Shown here: piece by piece, positions 22,405 to 33,896 of the stretch
Numbering within the stretch: position 1 is the first letter of the stretch
How the letters are laid out: each line of letters opens with the position of its first letter
Source: Sporothrix humicola
Lineage: Eukaryota; Ascomycota; Sordariomycetes; Ophiostomatales; Ophiostomataceae
NCBI GenBank assembly: GCA_021396245.1
Contig: WNYE01000035.1
Span: 1-64,000 of the forward strand
DNA: 64,000 nucleotides
Direction of reading: 5' to 3'
Notes under the pieces: generated by a model
Database searches by the model: none
Seen by the model: the letters and a program-made list of their open reading frames with translations, nothing else
What the model was told of the DNA's origin: nothing
Position numbers and translations under genes: made by a program

Positions 22405-23614
22405 CTACCGCCGTCCACCGTGACCGCGACGGTTGTAATGGCTGGGACCAGTCGGCGGCCGTGAACCGACCAGATCGTCGCTATAGAGCCGGCCGTTGAG
22501 GTTACCGTTGTTGTTATTGTTGTTGTACCCGCCATTGCCGCGGCCGCGGTTCGAGCTGAAGCCGTCCGTGTCCATAGGGTCATCAAAACCCAGCGAGCCG
22601 TCCACAACGTGGCCGTTGCTCTTTTGGCGCGGCAGGGGAGCAGGCACGGCCGTGGGTGTGTTACTGTTGTGCGGCGTCAAAACCCCGCTGCCGCCTCCTG
22701 AGACAGCCTTGGGGTAGACGTGCAGGATGCGGCCGTCGGCGGTCTGGTTGTTGAACGTCTCGATGACGCGCTCGGCGCCCTCGCGGCTCTCAAAGACAAT
22801 TTCGGCAATGACGAGCGGCGTCGTCTTGAGGATGCGGCAGCTGCTGACCAGTCCACCAACGGGTGTCATGGCGCTCTCAATGTCGGCGGCCGTGGTGCCC
22901 GGCGCAAAGTTCTGGGCCATGACGACGAGGGGCTCGTTGACGGCGGCGGCGATGCCGCGGATCGACAGGCCAGAGGCGTTGGAGGCAGCGCTGGACTGGT
23001 GCTGCATCTCGGCGCGGTTCAGGGCGTTGGCCACCTGGGCGGCGCGGCGCTGCTGCCGGCCGCGCGTCGTTGGTGCTGTGGCCGCATTCTGCTTGGCGTT
23101 GTTGTTATTTCCGTTCCCGCCCTTGCCGCTCTTTGTGTTCTTTGCGGTCTTTGGTGCCTCGCCGGGCCGCGAGACGCGGCTAGCGAGCGACCCTGCTGCG
23201 GCCTTGTTGTTTCCATTTGTGTTTCCGTTACCATTTCCGTTCGTGTTGCCCTTCTTGCGAGAGTTGTTGTTGCCGCTGCCGCCGTCGTGCAGATCGTGGG
23301 TCCATTCGGTGTTGATGTTGCCGGCGGGGCGAGGAACCGAAGCTGAAGAGACGCGCTGAGAAGTTAGAGATGGATGTCAAACAAAAGGCGATGAGATGGG
23401 GGGGTGGCTACCTTCTGAACACCGGCGCCGGTCTTGCCCGGGGCGCTGGCCCGGCGGTCCTTGCCAAAGATCTTGGCCGCGAGAGCCGTGTTCTTCTTGC
23501 GAGAGCGATCTGAGAGGCGAAAGTTAGGAGGCTGTTTTTGTGGATAGGAGTTGGGCGAGCACGCGACGTACCAGTGTTGATGATCTTCTCAAAGTCGGCT
23601 GCTACCTTGGCCAT
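22405..23614 (-). CDS. RRM-domain nuclear RNA-binding protein
   Basis: Three exons (23614-23572, 23509-23412, 23355-22405) encode 363 residues. The N-terminus MAKVAADFEKIINTDRSRKK and the KIFGKDRR region are basic. Residues about 60-130 are Asn/Gly/Lys-rich. One RNA-recognition motif spans about 184-262, with a degenerate RNP2-like VVMAQNFA and IAEIVFESREGAERVIETF as RNP1 region. The C-terminus is Gly/Asn-rich and ends in RRGHGGRR, an RGG-like tail. The arrangement of basic flanks around a single RRM resembles ALY/Yra1-type mRNA export adaptors, but I cannot assign orthology and the N-box is not obvious. Both introns are GT-AG with good branch sites, and the frame is continuous throughout. 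Likely role: mRNA binding or export in the nucleus (inference). Confidence 0.85.
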
Positions 23615-24429
23615 TGTGACGGCTTGTTGTGAATGCGACGGGGATGGTTTGGTAGGAAGGGAGGTCGTGAGGTCTTTTCGTTTGGCTGGACTTTTGGGAT
23701 CGAAAAAGGAGAGGAAGAGTCGCGGTATACACAAAAATAAGACGAAACGAACGCACACGAAAGTAGTGGGCGCGATCGACAGTACGAGTCGAGACGACGG
23801 GCTGATAAAGATAAAGGAGAGAGGGTCGAGACGTTGAGATGACGATGGGAGAAAAGGGAAGAAAAGTGAGAGAGAGGATAAAGGATAAAAGGTAAAGTGA
23901 ACGAACGAAGGAAAAAACGGGGCGCGCGGTGCATATCGACGTGTTGACCTGCGCTAATGTACTCTGCCAGGGCCCCTTTCTGTTTAGTGCGTTTGGCGCG
24001 TTTGATAGGGCGACAAGGGCGGCTGAGGCCGGCTCTCTAGGGCTGCTACCCACGAAACTCCAGCGCCTAATATGCCACTAAAAGGGGACAATGCCAACGG
24101 TCTTGCATTCATATTGACCTCAGCCATGCGTCAGGCTCCAATCACATACAAGTGAGAGGCCTCTCATCGGATTCACAAAAAGCACAAAATAAAAAAACGG
24201 CACACGGAAGTATATTTTTTTCTTAAAAAAAGAGGTGTGCATGTCTATGAAGTCTACATCTATATTATAGTGGTATTTTGAAGTATTGTACATGTGATGA
24301 ATGAGGAATAAACAAGATGAAAGAAGATCAAAATGTAAGATCAAAATGGAAAGTCAGGCCGGGCCAAATGATTAAAAAACGTGAGAACATGGGGAAAGAG
24401 TCTTGCATACTGCCACCCACCATGCACTC
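23615..24429. other. Intergenic: RRM-gene promoter and PPR-gene 3' flank
   Basis: About 815 bp. The left part is purine-rich on the plus strand, meaning a CT-rich leader on the minus strand ahead of the RRM gene. No gene is seen. Confidence 0.6.
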
Positions 24430-26751
24430 TCAATTGTTCGGGTCGTCAAGGCCTGCCTCTACTCTCACCTTCCTGGCCGCCTTCTCCAGCTTTTGCGCCG
24501 CCAGCTCTTCTCTCCGCTTTCTCACGGCCGTCACCCATCTCTCCTCCTGCTCATTGGCCTCTTTCTCTTTTCTCTCGGCCTTTTTCTGCTCGTACACCTT
24601 CTGGTTGATCTTGCCCTTCTTGTTCCTGCCCTCCGGGTTCAGGTTCGGCTCCAGCTCTTCGCGGTTCGCGTAGAAGCGCGTCACCACCCGGTTCAGCAGG
24701 TTGCGCGTGATCCGCACCGACTTGATCGTCTCCTCTTGCGCCATGTTTTCCGACACAACAAAGTCGGCCGCGCCCACCATCATCCGCGCCAGCGCCGCCA
24801 CCTCGCGCCGCTGGTTGTACTGGTGGTCAAACTTGTCCTCGCCCGACTTGAACGGCGCGCTCGGGAAGTTGATCAGGTTGCCGGCACGGCGCAGCGGGTC
24901 CCAGAGACGCTGGAGCGCACGCACCAGCTGCTCGCCATACTTGAGCGTGCCGACCCGCGCGCGCATCTGCGGCTTGACGTCGCGGAAGTGGCGGTTGTTC
25001 TTGAGCGCCGTCTGCAGATAGAGGCGGCAGGTGTGCATGTCCGGCTCACGCAGCGTGCGCAACATGAGGTCCAGCACTTTGCCGGCGTTTGCAAAAGCGT
25101 GCTGATTCAGGTTGTCGGCGAGACACGTGCCCATGGCGAGCTGGAACGTCTTGGGCAGTAGCAGATCTTTGGGCATGCCCAGCAGCGCGTCGACGGTCGC
25201 CGTGCTGGCGTGGCCGCGGCGCATCACTTTCAGCAGCCGGTAGTAGTTCTCCGAGTCGGGCGTAATGCCGAAGCCGTGCGACGGGTCCATCATGTAGTTC
25301 CAGTAGTCCACGGCGCTGGATGTCTTCTTGGTCGCGCCGAGCGCCGTCAGGATCAGCGACAGCGTATCCGGCGTGGGCTTGACAAACAGGTCGCCGCCCT
25401 TGCGGTCTGTGACCTTGCTGTCAAACTGCGACACGCGGGGCGGCGGCTTAGGCTTGGGAACATTGTCGGCTGTGATCTTGTTTGCATCTGCCTCTCCAGC
25501 TGCCTCCACTTCGCCCTCTGCCGTTGTCTCTGCGGCTGTCTCTGCTGTTGTCTCTGCCTCGGCCACCGCCTCGTCCGGCTCCGGAGCCTCGACTGCGTTG
25601 GTCTGGCGCCGGTCAAAGCGCGGAATGTTCATCGTCTGCTCAACGAGCGACAGCACATCATCGTTGTCGAGGAAATTGCCCATCAGCAGAACCCGTCCCA
25701 TGGAATTGACAAGCCCGGCGTCCACAGCCACCGTGCCGTTGCGCCAGTTGGTAATCACCTCTTCCCAGATCGTGCGCGCCCGCGAGATGGTCGTCGACAC
25801 CTTTTCCTTGTCAATGTAGATGGCGTCGTCTTCGTCGTCATCCTTGCCCCTATTCTTATTGGCACTGCCACCACCACCAAGCTTGTTCGGTCGGTCGTGC
25901 GGCCGAACAGTCGCGTGTCTCAGGCCATTGAGAACAATCGTGTAGGTCACAGCGTCCGGAATGCGTGTCTGCTGGTTGGCCGATGAGGCAATGCTGAGCA
26001 GCATGTCAATGTCCTTTGCGCGTGCACACACCTCCAGCACTGCGTTCATGTGGATCGTGTTGGGCGTGAACCGCTCGTTGGTCATCATCGCCTGGTACAG
26101 TCTTGTGGCGTGGGCGACGGCCTGCGTCGGATGGCTTGATTTGGCGCAACCGTGGAAGATGATTGTGTACGTCTGGGCACTGGGGTTCTGCGCGCGTTTT
26201 TTCATCTGCTCGCTGTTAGTATACTCTGAATGCAGAATACCGTCGCACTTGTCATCGCTCACCTCGTTGTAGAGCTTGATGGCGTCGGTCATCCGGTCCG
26301 CCCTCAACAGATGCTTAATCAAGTGGTTCCAGGCAACAAAGACATCATGATCCTTGCTCGCCAGGCGTGTCAGAGTCAGTGCCTCCTCAAACTTATCCGG
26401 CGCCTTTGACTCCAATGTCTCTTTCACTGCCATTGCAATCGTATAGACATCTTTGAGGAAACGAAGACGCTGCTTGGCTTTCTTCTCAAGCTGGCCGTCC
26501 TTTGCCGCCGGTGCCAGACTTTTGTTATTTTTTCGGTCTTGGCCCCCCACGTCGAGATCGGTCTCTATTGGGGTTCCTGCCGTCGCATTCGGTGCTTGTC
26601 TTTCGCGCTGTTGTTGTCTTATTGTCGTCGAGGTCGAAAATAAGGATGCTGCAATCGGTCGCAATTGTCGCTGTTGGGCAACACCGGTCCGGGCAAACAG
26701 AGCCGTCGGCGGTCCGCGCCAGTGTCTTGCGCATGCTCTGCACACAAACAT
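24430..26751 (-). CDS. Mitochondrial pentatricopeptide-repeat protein
   Basis: Two exons, 26751-26263 and 26205-24430, encode 754 residues. The N-terminus MFVCRACARHWRG with Arg/Ser-rich, acid-free sequence is a mitochondrial presequence. Helical PPR-like repeats follow, for example TYTIIFHGCAKSSHPTQAV, NTIHMNAVLEVCARAKDI and AVTYTIVLNGLRHA (about 180-290). A further helical block lies at about 450-700, and the C-terminus has a long, very charged helix rich in Lys and Glu (EQKKAERKEKEANEQEE). PPR proteins bind organellar RNA and act in processing or translation. The specific target here is unknown, and I could not match it to a named yeast protein. The 57-nt intron (GTGAGC ... TACTAAC ... CAG) is stop-free and in frame. 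An upstream in-frame extension before 26751 looks non-conserved, so this ATG was chosen. Confidence 0.82.
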   Translation of the reverse strand: MFVCRACARHWRGPPTALFARTGVAQQRQLRPIAASLFSTSTTIRQQQRERQAPNATAGTPIETDLDVGGQDRKNNKSLAPAAKDGQLEKKAKQRLRFLKDVYTIAMAVKETLESKAPDKFEEALTLTRLASKDHDVFVAWNHLIKHLLRADRMTDAIKLYNEVSDDKCDGILHSEYTNSEQMKKRAQNPSAQTYTIIFHGCAKSSHPTQAVAHATRLYQAMMTNERFTPNTIHMNAVLEVCARAKDIDMLLSIASSANQQTRIPDAVTYTIVLNGLRHATVRPHDRPNKLGGGGSANKNRGKDDDEDDAIYIDKEKVSTTISRARTIWEEVITNWRNGTVAVDAGLVNSMGRVLLMGNFLDNDDVLSLVEQTMNIPRFDRRQTNAVEAPEPDEAVAEAETTAETAAETTAEGEVEAAGEADANKITADNVPKPKPPPRVSQFDSKVTDRKGGDLFVKPTPDTLSLILTALGATKKTSSAVDYWNYMMDPSHGFGITPDSENYYRLLKVMRRGHASTATVDALLGMPKDLLLPKTFQLAMGTCLADNLNQHAFANAGKVLDLMLRTLREPDMHTCRLYLQTALKNNRHFRDVKPQMRARVGTLKYGEQLVRALQRLWDPLRRAGNLINFPSAPFKSGEDKFDHQYNQRREVAALARMMVGAADFVVSENMAQEETIKSVRITRNLLNRVVTRFYANREELEPNLNPEGRNKKGKINQKVYEQKKAERKEKEANEQEERWVTAVRKRREELAAQKLEKAARKVRVEAGLDDPNN

Positions 26752-27417
26752 GTTGGCTGTTTGTGTTGTGGAGGGGTGCGTAGGCTGTTTTGTTTTCCTC
26801 GTGTGTTGGCGCAAGTTTACAAGTGAGGTGCAACTTTTTCTGGAAAGTCCACCATGATGGCCTTATCGCGATAACGTGCCAAAATTTAAGCTCCACCGAT
26901 GTGGACCCGTACTGTGCCAAATATACCGTGTTAGAGCCAGTCCCAACAGTACGGCACAGCGCGTTTTCTGCAGGTGCGACCCACTCGCGCGTCCAAAAGC
27001 GCGTTAAATGGCCCCTGCCAGAAACGGTTCAATGAACGCGTTATAGCGCGTCTCGCCTTCCCTGTCGCTCTCACTCTCACGCTCCTGCCCTGAGGGGGGA
27101 ACGCAAATGGGATGACCACTTGCTGGCTTTTGATTTTTGAATTTCTGCTTTACGCCATGGCCACCACAACAATTACAGCCATTGCAACCACCACGCCCCC
27201 CATTTGCGTTTGCCTCTGAATCCCAATTGAGGGCGTCGAGTGGTCCAGTGTTTTTGTTCTGTCTCTCTTTCTCTCTTCTTCATACCATCTACACTGGTTT
27301 CTACCAGACCACATTCCCTCGATATTGACATCACCACTTTGATTTCTTTTCTACTTGACCCGACACGATATTACTGCTACACTCAGTGTATTACACACAC
27401 CCTCACCCACGGCCACC
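26752..27417. other. Divergent promoter PPR gene / POL1
   Basis: A 666-bp shared upstream region. It carries five (A/G)CGCGT hexamers (see separate entry), a CCAAT at 27223-27227, and a CT-rich leader on the POL1 side ending in a good start context, ACGGCCACCATG. Confidence 0.7.
26959..27051. promoter_or_regulatory. Cluster of MCB-like elements upstream of POL1
   Basis: ACGCGT at 27036-27041 and GCGCGT at 26959-26964, 26987-26992, 26999-27004 and 27046-27051, i.e. about 370-460 bases ahead of the POL1 ATG. ACGCGT is the core MCB element bound by the MBF (Mbp1/Swi6) complex, which drives G1/S expression of replication genes in yeasts. The sites are seen directly; their use here is inferred. 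Confidence 0.55.
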
Positions 27418-30400
27418 ATGTCCAAGGCCAGGGAGCGCCGCTCCAGATTCGAGGAGCTGCGGGCGCTCCGCAAGTCGGGCAAGAAGGCGTTTGACAACTA
27501 CGAGGTCAATGACGACAACGCCCTCTACGAAGAGGTCGACGAGAACCAGTACAAGAACATTGTGCGCGAGCGCCTGAACCAGGACGACTTTGTCGTCGAC
27601 GACAACGGCGAGGGCTACGCGGACGACGGCCGCGAAGAATGGGACCGCACACATGTCTATGAGAGCGACAGCGAAGACGATCTTGGTGGCGGACATGGCG
27701 GCCGAGTTGGCCGGCCGAAGGGCAGCAAGAAGCAGCGCGAGGAGGAGCAGGCCGAGCGCGACGCCAAGGACCGCAACATTGCCGAGTACTTTACCAAGGG
27801 GGCGACGAAGACGCAGGTGAAGTCCAAGGTAAGCCACAGTTCTTGAAGCAGATTGAATTCAAAACAGGGGAGCAACCACTGACTCCCCACTCCCCAGATC
27901 ACAAAAACAGAAGATGACGACGAGTTTATGAACAACCTCCTCGGCGAGGTGCACGCCAACATCTCGCCGGCGCTGCCACGGATGCCCAAGAAGCGGCCAA
28001 GCGACCAGCGCAGCCGAATCGACGATCTGCCGCTGGCAGACGTTGCTCGGCAGCCAAAACGCGTCCGCATTTCCGACGCTCTGCCGAGCCGCAATATTGT
28101 CGATACCAGCAACAACGACGAAGACGACGGCCTCGCGCCCATTATTCACAGCGATGCCGTCCCTCCGAGCGACGACATCCCCATGAGCGACCCCATGCCG
28201 TCATCGCCGACTGTCCGCGTTGCCAGCCGCAAGGTGCATCCAGCGCCGGCCGAGGAGGAGGCCACCGACAAAGATGCCAAAGACACAAAGAGCCCAAAGG
28301 AGGACGAGGAAGATGAGGACGACACGATGGAGGTGGCCCATGCCGGCACAGTCAACGCGGCCAGCGTGAACCTGGCTGCCGCACGGCCCGTCAAGAAGAT
28401 TCTCAAGACGCCCCAACCCTACCCGTCACCAGCCAACTCCTCGCCTGCAGCCCGCTCACAAGAGACGGCTGCGGCCGTGGACCCGACGGCGTGGACCAAC
28501 CTCAACCAGAAGCTCAACGTCATGAGCAGCCCACAATCGGCCGACGCGGCCGTGATGCACACCGGCGGCAAGATCAACTACCAGGACGCAGTCGAGGAGG
28601 ACGGCAGCCTGCAGTTCTTCTGGACCGATTACACAGAGGTCAATAACAGCCTGTGTCTCTTTGGCAAGGTGCTCAACAAGAAGACCAAGAAGCACGTCAG
28701 CTGCTTTGTCAAGGTGGACAATGTCGAGCGGAAGCTCTTTTTCCTGCCTCGCGAGACACGTTTCGTCAACGGCGTCTCAACTGACGAGACGGTCGGCATG
28801 GGCGACGTGTACGCCGAGGTGGACAGCCTGATGGGCAAGCTGGGCGTCAAGCAGCACCGATCCAAGCCGTGCACGCGCAAGTACGCCTTTGAGCTGCCCA
28901 ACATCCCCAAGGAGGGCCGGTACCTCAAGGTGCTGTACCCGTACTCGGACCGTCCTCTGAGCGAGGGCAGCACCAGCGGCGAGACGTACTCGCACGTCTT
29001 TGGCGCCAACACGGCGCTCTTTGAGCAGTTTGTGCTGTGGAAGAACATTATGGGTCCGTGCTGGCTCAAGATCGAGGACGCCGACTTCACGTCGATCAAC
29101 AACGCGTCGCACTGCAAGCTCGAGGTGCAGGTGGGCCACCCGAACATGGTCTCTGTGCTAGAGGAGAGCTCGGCGCCCGAGGTGCCGCCGCTGACGCTGA
29201 TGAGTCTGGCGATGCGCATGGTCTACGACTCGCAGTCTAAGAAGCAGGAGATCATGGCCGTCAGCGCGCGCATCTACGAAAACGTCGGCCTCAGCGACCC
29301 GACGCCTGCCGACAAGCTGCCGTGCCGGACGTTCACAGCCATCCGGCCGCACGGAGCCTCGTTCCCCGTCGGCTTTGATACGCTAGCCAAGTCGCGCGGC
29401 CGCGGCACGATCCGCCTGGCCAACACCGAGGCCGAGATCCTGTCGTATTTCCTGGCACAGCTGGCCAACGTCGATCCCGATGTCATTGTCGGCCACCAGC
29501 TCGAGGGTGTCGACTACAGCGTGCTGCTGGACCGTCTGCGCTCGCGCAAGACACCGCAGTGGTCGCGTCTGGGCCGTCTGCGGCGCCAGGCGTGGCCGTC
29601 GAGCATCAACCGCGTGGGCGGCAACGTGTTTGCAGAGCGCCAGATCCTGTCGGGACGCCTGCTGTGTGACCTGGCCAACGACGCGGGTCGTTCCGTCATG
29701 CTCAAGTGCCAGTCGTGGACGCTGACGGAAATGTGCAACCTGTACCTAGGCGGCGAGGAGAACCAGCGGCGCGACTTTGACAACGACGCGGCGCTCAACA
29801 CGTGGGCCAAGACGCCCAACGGCCTGCTGGACTATGTGGCGCACATTGAGGCGGACACATACTTTATTGCAGCGTTGGCCCTGCGCGTGCAGATCCTGCC
29901 GCTCACCAAGGTCCTGACCAACTTGGCCGGCAACTCGTGGGCGCGCACGTTGACGGGTACGCGCGCCGAGCGCAACGAGTACATTCTGCTGCACGAGTTC
30001 CACCGCAACAAGTACATCTGCCCAGACAAGCAGGCGTTCCGTGGGCGCAACCGCGAGGAGGACGAGATGGGCAACGACGCGGGCGGCGAGGGCGGCGCGG
30101 GCGCGACGAAGAAGAAGGACAAGTACAAGGGCGGTCTCGTTTTTGAGCCCGAGCGCGGTCTATACGACAAGTTTGTGCTTGTCATGGACTTCAACTCGCT
30201 GTACCCGTCGATCATCCAGGAGTACAACATTTGCTTCACAACGGTCGAGCGGCAGGCCATGGGGGCGGCGTCTTCGTCCGCCGCTGCTGACGGACAAGAA
30301 CAAGAGCAGGAAGAGGTCGTGCCCGAGGTACCAAAGGAGCAGGACCAGGGCATCCTGCCGAAGCTGATTGCGGGTCTCGTGTCGCGGCGTCGGCAAGTCA

Positions 30401-32148
30401 AGAGCCTGATGAAGGACAAGAAGGCGACGCCCGAGCAGCTGGCGACGTGGGACATCCGGCAGCTGGCGCTCAAGCTGACGGCCAACTCCATGTACGGCTG
30501 CCTGGGCTACACCAAGTCGCGCTTCTATGCGCGGCCGCTGGCGGTGCTCGTGACGTACAAGGGCCGCGAGATTCTGCGCAGCACCAAGGACCTGGCCGAG
30601 AGTAAGTCGCTGCAGGTCATCTACGGCGACACGGACTCGGTCATGATCAATGCCAACGTGGACGACGTGGCGGGCGCGCTGCGCGTGGGCAACGAGTTCA
30701 AAAAGGCGGTCAACGACCGGTACAAGCTGCTCGAAATCGACATTGACAACATCTTCCGGCGCATCCTACTGCAGGCCAAGAAGAAGTACGCGGCCATCAA
30801 CCTGATCGAGGCCGGCGGCGGCAAGTACACAGAGAAGATGGAGGTCAAGGGTCTGGACATGCGGCGCCGCGAGTACTGCGCGCTGTCCAAGGAGATGTCG
30901 ACGCGCATTTTGAATGAGATTTTGTCCGGCAACGAGACCGAGGTGTCCGTCGCGCGCGTCCACGAGTACCTGCGCGAAATGGCCGAGAAGATGCGCAGCG
31001 GCGACCACACGCCGGCCAACGGCGTCCCGGCCAACAAGTACACCATCTTTACGCAGCTCGGCAAAGACCCCACCGACTACCCCAACGCCGACAGCATGCC
31101 GCAGGTGCAGGTGGCGTTGCGGGAGGCGGCGCGCGGCAAGAAGATGCGCAAGGGCGACGTCGTCAGCTACATTATCGCCACGGGCGAGAACGCGCCGACG
31201 TCCGAGCCGGCGCCCAAGCGCGCCTACAGCCCTGGCGATCTCTTGAAGAAAGACTCGGGCCTGTCTCCCGATGTTGAGTGGTACATTGCCAAGCAGATCT
31301 TCCCGCCCGTCGAGCGTCTATGCGCCAACATTGTCGGCACGTCGACAGCGCAGCTGGCCGAGAACCTGGGCCTCGATATGCGGAGATACGGCAGCAACAA
31401 CAACAGCAATGGTGGCGGCTCTGGCAGCGGCGGCGGCAACGGCCTCGACGATCTCGAGATCCACCCGCTCGAGACCCAGATCGCCGACGAGATCCGGTTT
31501 GCCGACTGCGCGCGTCTGCAGCTGCGCTGCCGCAAGTGCAAGACCTATAGCCAGTTCGAGGGCCTGTCGGCAACGCCTACGCCACCAGCGGAAGGTGAAG
31601 AGGCGCCGCCGACGCCCGTCAAGGTCACGCCTGCGGGCATCGCCTGCGGCACCTGCGAGGCCACGCTGTCCACGCTGTCCGTCGTCGCCCAGATGGAGCA
31701 CGCCGTCCGCCTGGCCACCACGCGCTACTACGAGGCCTGGCTCGTCTGCGACGACGCCTCGTGCGGCAACCGCACGCGCCAGATGAGCGTCTACGGCGCG
31801 CGCTGCCTGGGGCCCAAGGGCCTAGCCCGCGACTGTCTCGGCCGCATGCGCTACGAGGTCGGCGAGCGCGACATCTACAACCAGCTGCTCTACTTTGCCA
31901 GCCTCTTTGACGTCGACAAGGCGAGGGAGCGGGCCAAGGCCGGAGGCGATAATGGCAAGGCCAACGGGGGCGACAGCGAACTCGTCCTAGCCCTAGCGGA
32001 GCACAACCGCGTGCGCTTCGGCACGGTCAAGGCCGTCGTCGAGCGCTACCTCGACAAGTGCGGCCGCCGCTGGGTCGCCATGGACACGCTGTTTGCGAAG
32101 CTGGGATTTGCGGCGGGCGCCATGGCCGTCAAGAAGGAGCTGAAGTAG
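27418..32148 (+). CDS. POL1: DNA polymerase alpha catalytic subunit
   Basis: Two exons, 27418-27828 and 27898-32148, encode 1,553 residues, slightly longer than yeast Pol1. This is the family B polymerase that extends primase RNA primers at replication origins and on the lagging strand. The acidic N-terminus begins MSKARERRSRFEELRALRKS, typical of the family. The central palm motifs are all present: FNSLYPSIIQEYN (about 902-912), NSMYGCLGYTKSRFYARPLA (about 1000) and YGDTDS (about 1045-1050), then KKYAAI. The acidic exonuclease signature is absent, as expected for Pol alpha. The C-terminal zinc region shows CRKCK, CGTC and CDDASC groups from about 1348 onward, which bind the B subunit. A Lys/Gly/Glu-rich insertion (NREEDEMGNDAGGEGG) precedes the first palm motif. 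The 69-nt intron is GT-AG in phase 0. The start has a strong CCACCATG context. Confidence 0.97.
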
Positions 32149-33896
32149 GCGCGGGGGAGGGAATAGGGAATATTTATTGATTGTTGACAGTTGATTGTTG
32201 ACAATGTTCTTTTGATTATGACTCGACGGTTTTGGTTTTGAATTGGTTTTGTTTACATTCTGGTGCGAAAAGGGGTGTCTCGCGCCTGCCTTTTTTGTGT
32301 TTCGTTTTATCATCTGCATCTGCCTCTTATCTCGTCTCGTCGTTTCTGCTTCTGTAATGCCTCTTTCTCTCACTTGTTTGATTTTCTCTTAATGGGCTTC
32401 ATATAATCTATATCAAAAGGTACAATATACTACCAGACTTTACTCACAACTCGCGTCTTTCACATATATCTCCCCTTGAATGAATCACTCGCACTCTATG
32501 GCACACGTATTTGCAACAGCAATGTATTGAATTTCTGACTGGTCTGGTGAACTGCTAAAATAAGAGTTTGCTTGGGAAAAAAAAAAAACGACTGCGGAAA
32601 AACTGGTTGTACAGAAAATCGAAAAAGGAGAGAAAAAAAAACAAAGACTCCCAAATCAAATAATAAAACTTTTCCACCCCTTTCCATCGAGGACAAGCAG
32701 CTATCAGAAGAAGCCAAAGAAGACTGTCAAAGAATCAAGCACTGTTGGCGACCAGCACTCGTATCCTCGACTCTCCTGGCTTTCCTCGCAAACTGTGTCC
32801 TCGGGCACATCATGTCTTTCTGTCCTGCTCTCTCCACTGCCAGTTAAGACGTAGAGAGAAAGAAAGGACAAAATGAGAGATCCCCTGGTCAACCAATAAC
32901 AATAAAAAGGCAAGAAGAGGAAACATGAGCTCAAAAAATCTAAAAAATCGCAGGGAAAACAAAGAGCAAAGAGCAGGTAAAAGAGAAAAGAGAAAAGAGA
33001 AAAGGCAAGAGGCGTATCCCTAGGCTGCTAATCCGTCGTTTTCAGTTTTGCTTTGACGTCAGAGTCTTGCTAAACACATTCTCGGCAGTGCCACCCTCCC
33101 TTCTGTTGGCTCCTTTATGGAAAGACAGCAAAAGAAGCAAGGCCGGAAATAGTATAGTTGGACAGACTCCGTAGCAGAGGAAGAAAGAGCAAAAACCATG
33201 CAGTCACCAGACACAGACGTTGTTAACGAGTAAAAGTAAGATTGAACGAGTAAAACACAAGAGGCTCTTCGATGGGGCGGAGATAAAAAAGAGTGTGTGA
33301 AAAAAGGGGGGAAATAAAAAAACAATACAACTGAAAAGCCGTTCCCCAGTCAGCACACAAGTACTCGGTAGCCAAATATGGCACCAAGTCAAACTCATGG
33401 GTGAAAGGTGAAGAGAAGCGAAACGAATAAGAGGTTGAGATAAAGAGGTAGGAGGAGGTGGTGGATAAAAAAGGGCAAAAGATGTGTCTATGATCAGAAA
33501 GACGAATAAGAAATCTTTGGGAGGTATCATGCAGAAAGTCAACTTTTAGGCACACTTTTTGAGAACCCCGTGTATGCGAGCAAAACAAGACAGAAAAGGA
33601 CACAAAGAGTAAAAGAAACGGGCAATTAATCGACAAAATGACGAAAACTCAGACGCAAATAAAGGCCCCCGCCGGTCTATGCAATGGAATGCAGAGTGAA
33701 AAGGAAAAAAGATGACAATCCATGTGGAGTGGATATGGAAACAGTAGAAAGACAAGAGAAAAAGGTTATTAAAGTGGGTTTCGAGCAGAGTCAAAAGGAG
33801 AAAGACACTGGGCCGAAAGAGAAGAGGATGTGTTGGTTTTGGTGTTCTTTATGACTTGTCATGGCCGGACGCTCGTCACTTCTGGTGCAGCCGCAT
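32149..33896. other. Convergent intergenic region POL1/eIF4G
   Basis: About 1.75 kb of AT-rich sequence with A-rich runs, holding the 3' flanks of POL1 (plus) and eIF4G (minus). No open frame has recognisable protein content. Confidence 0.6.
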
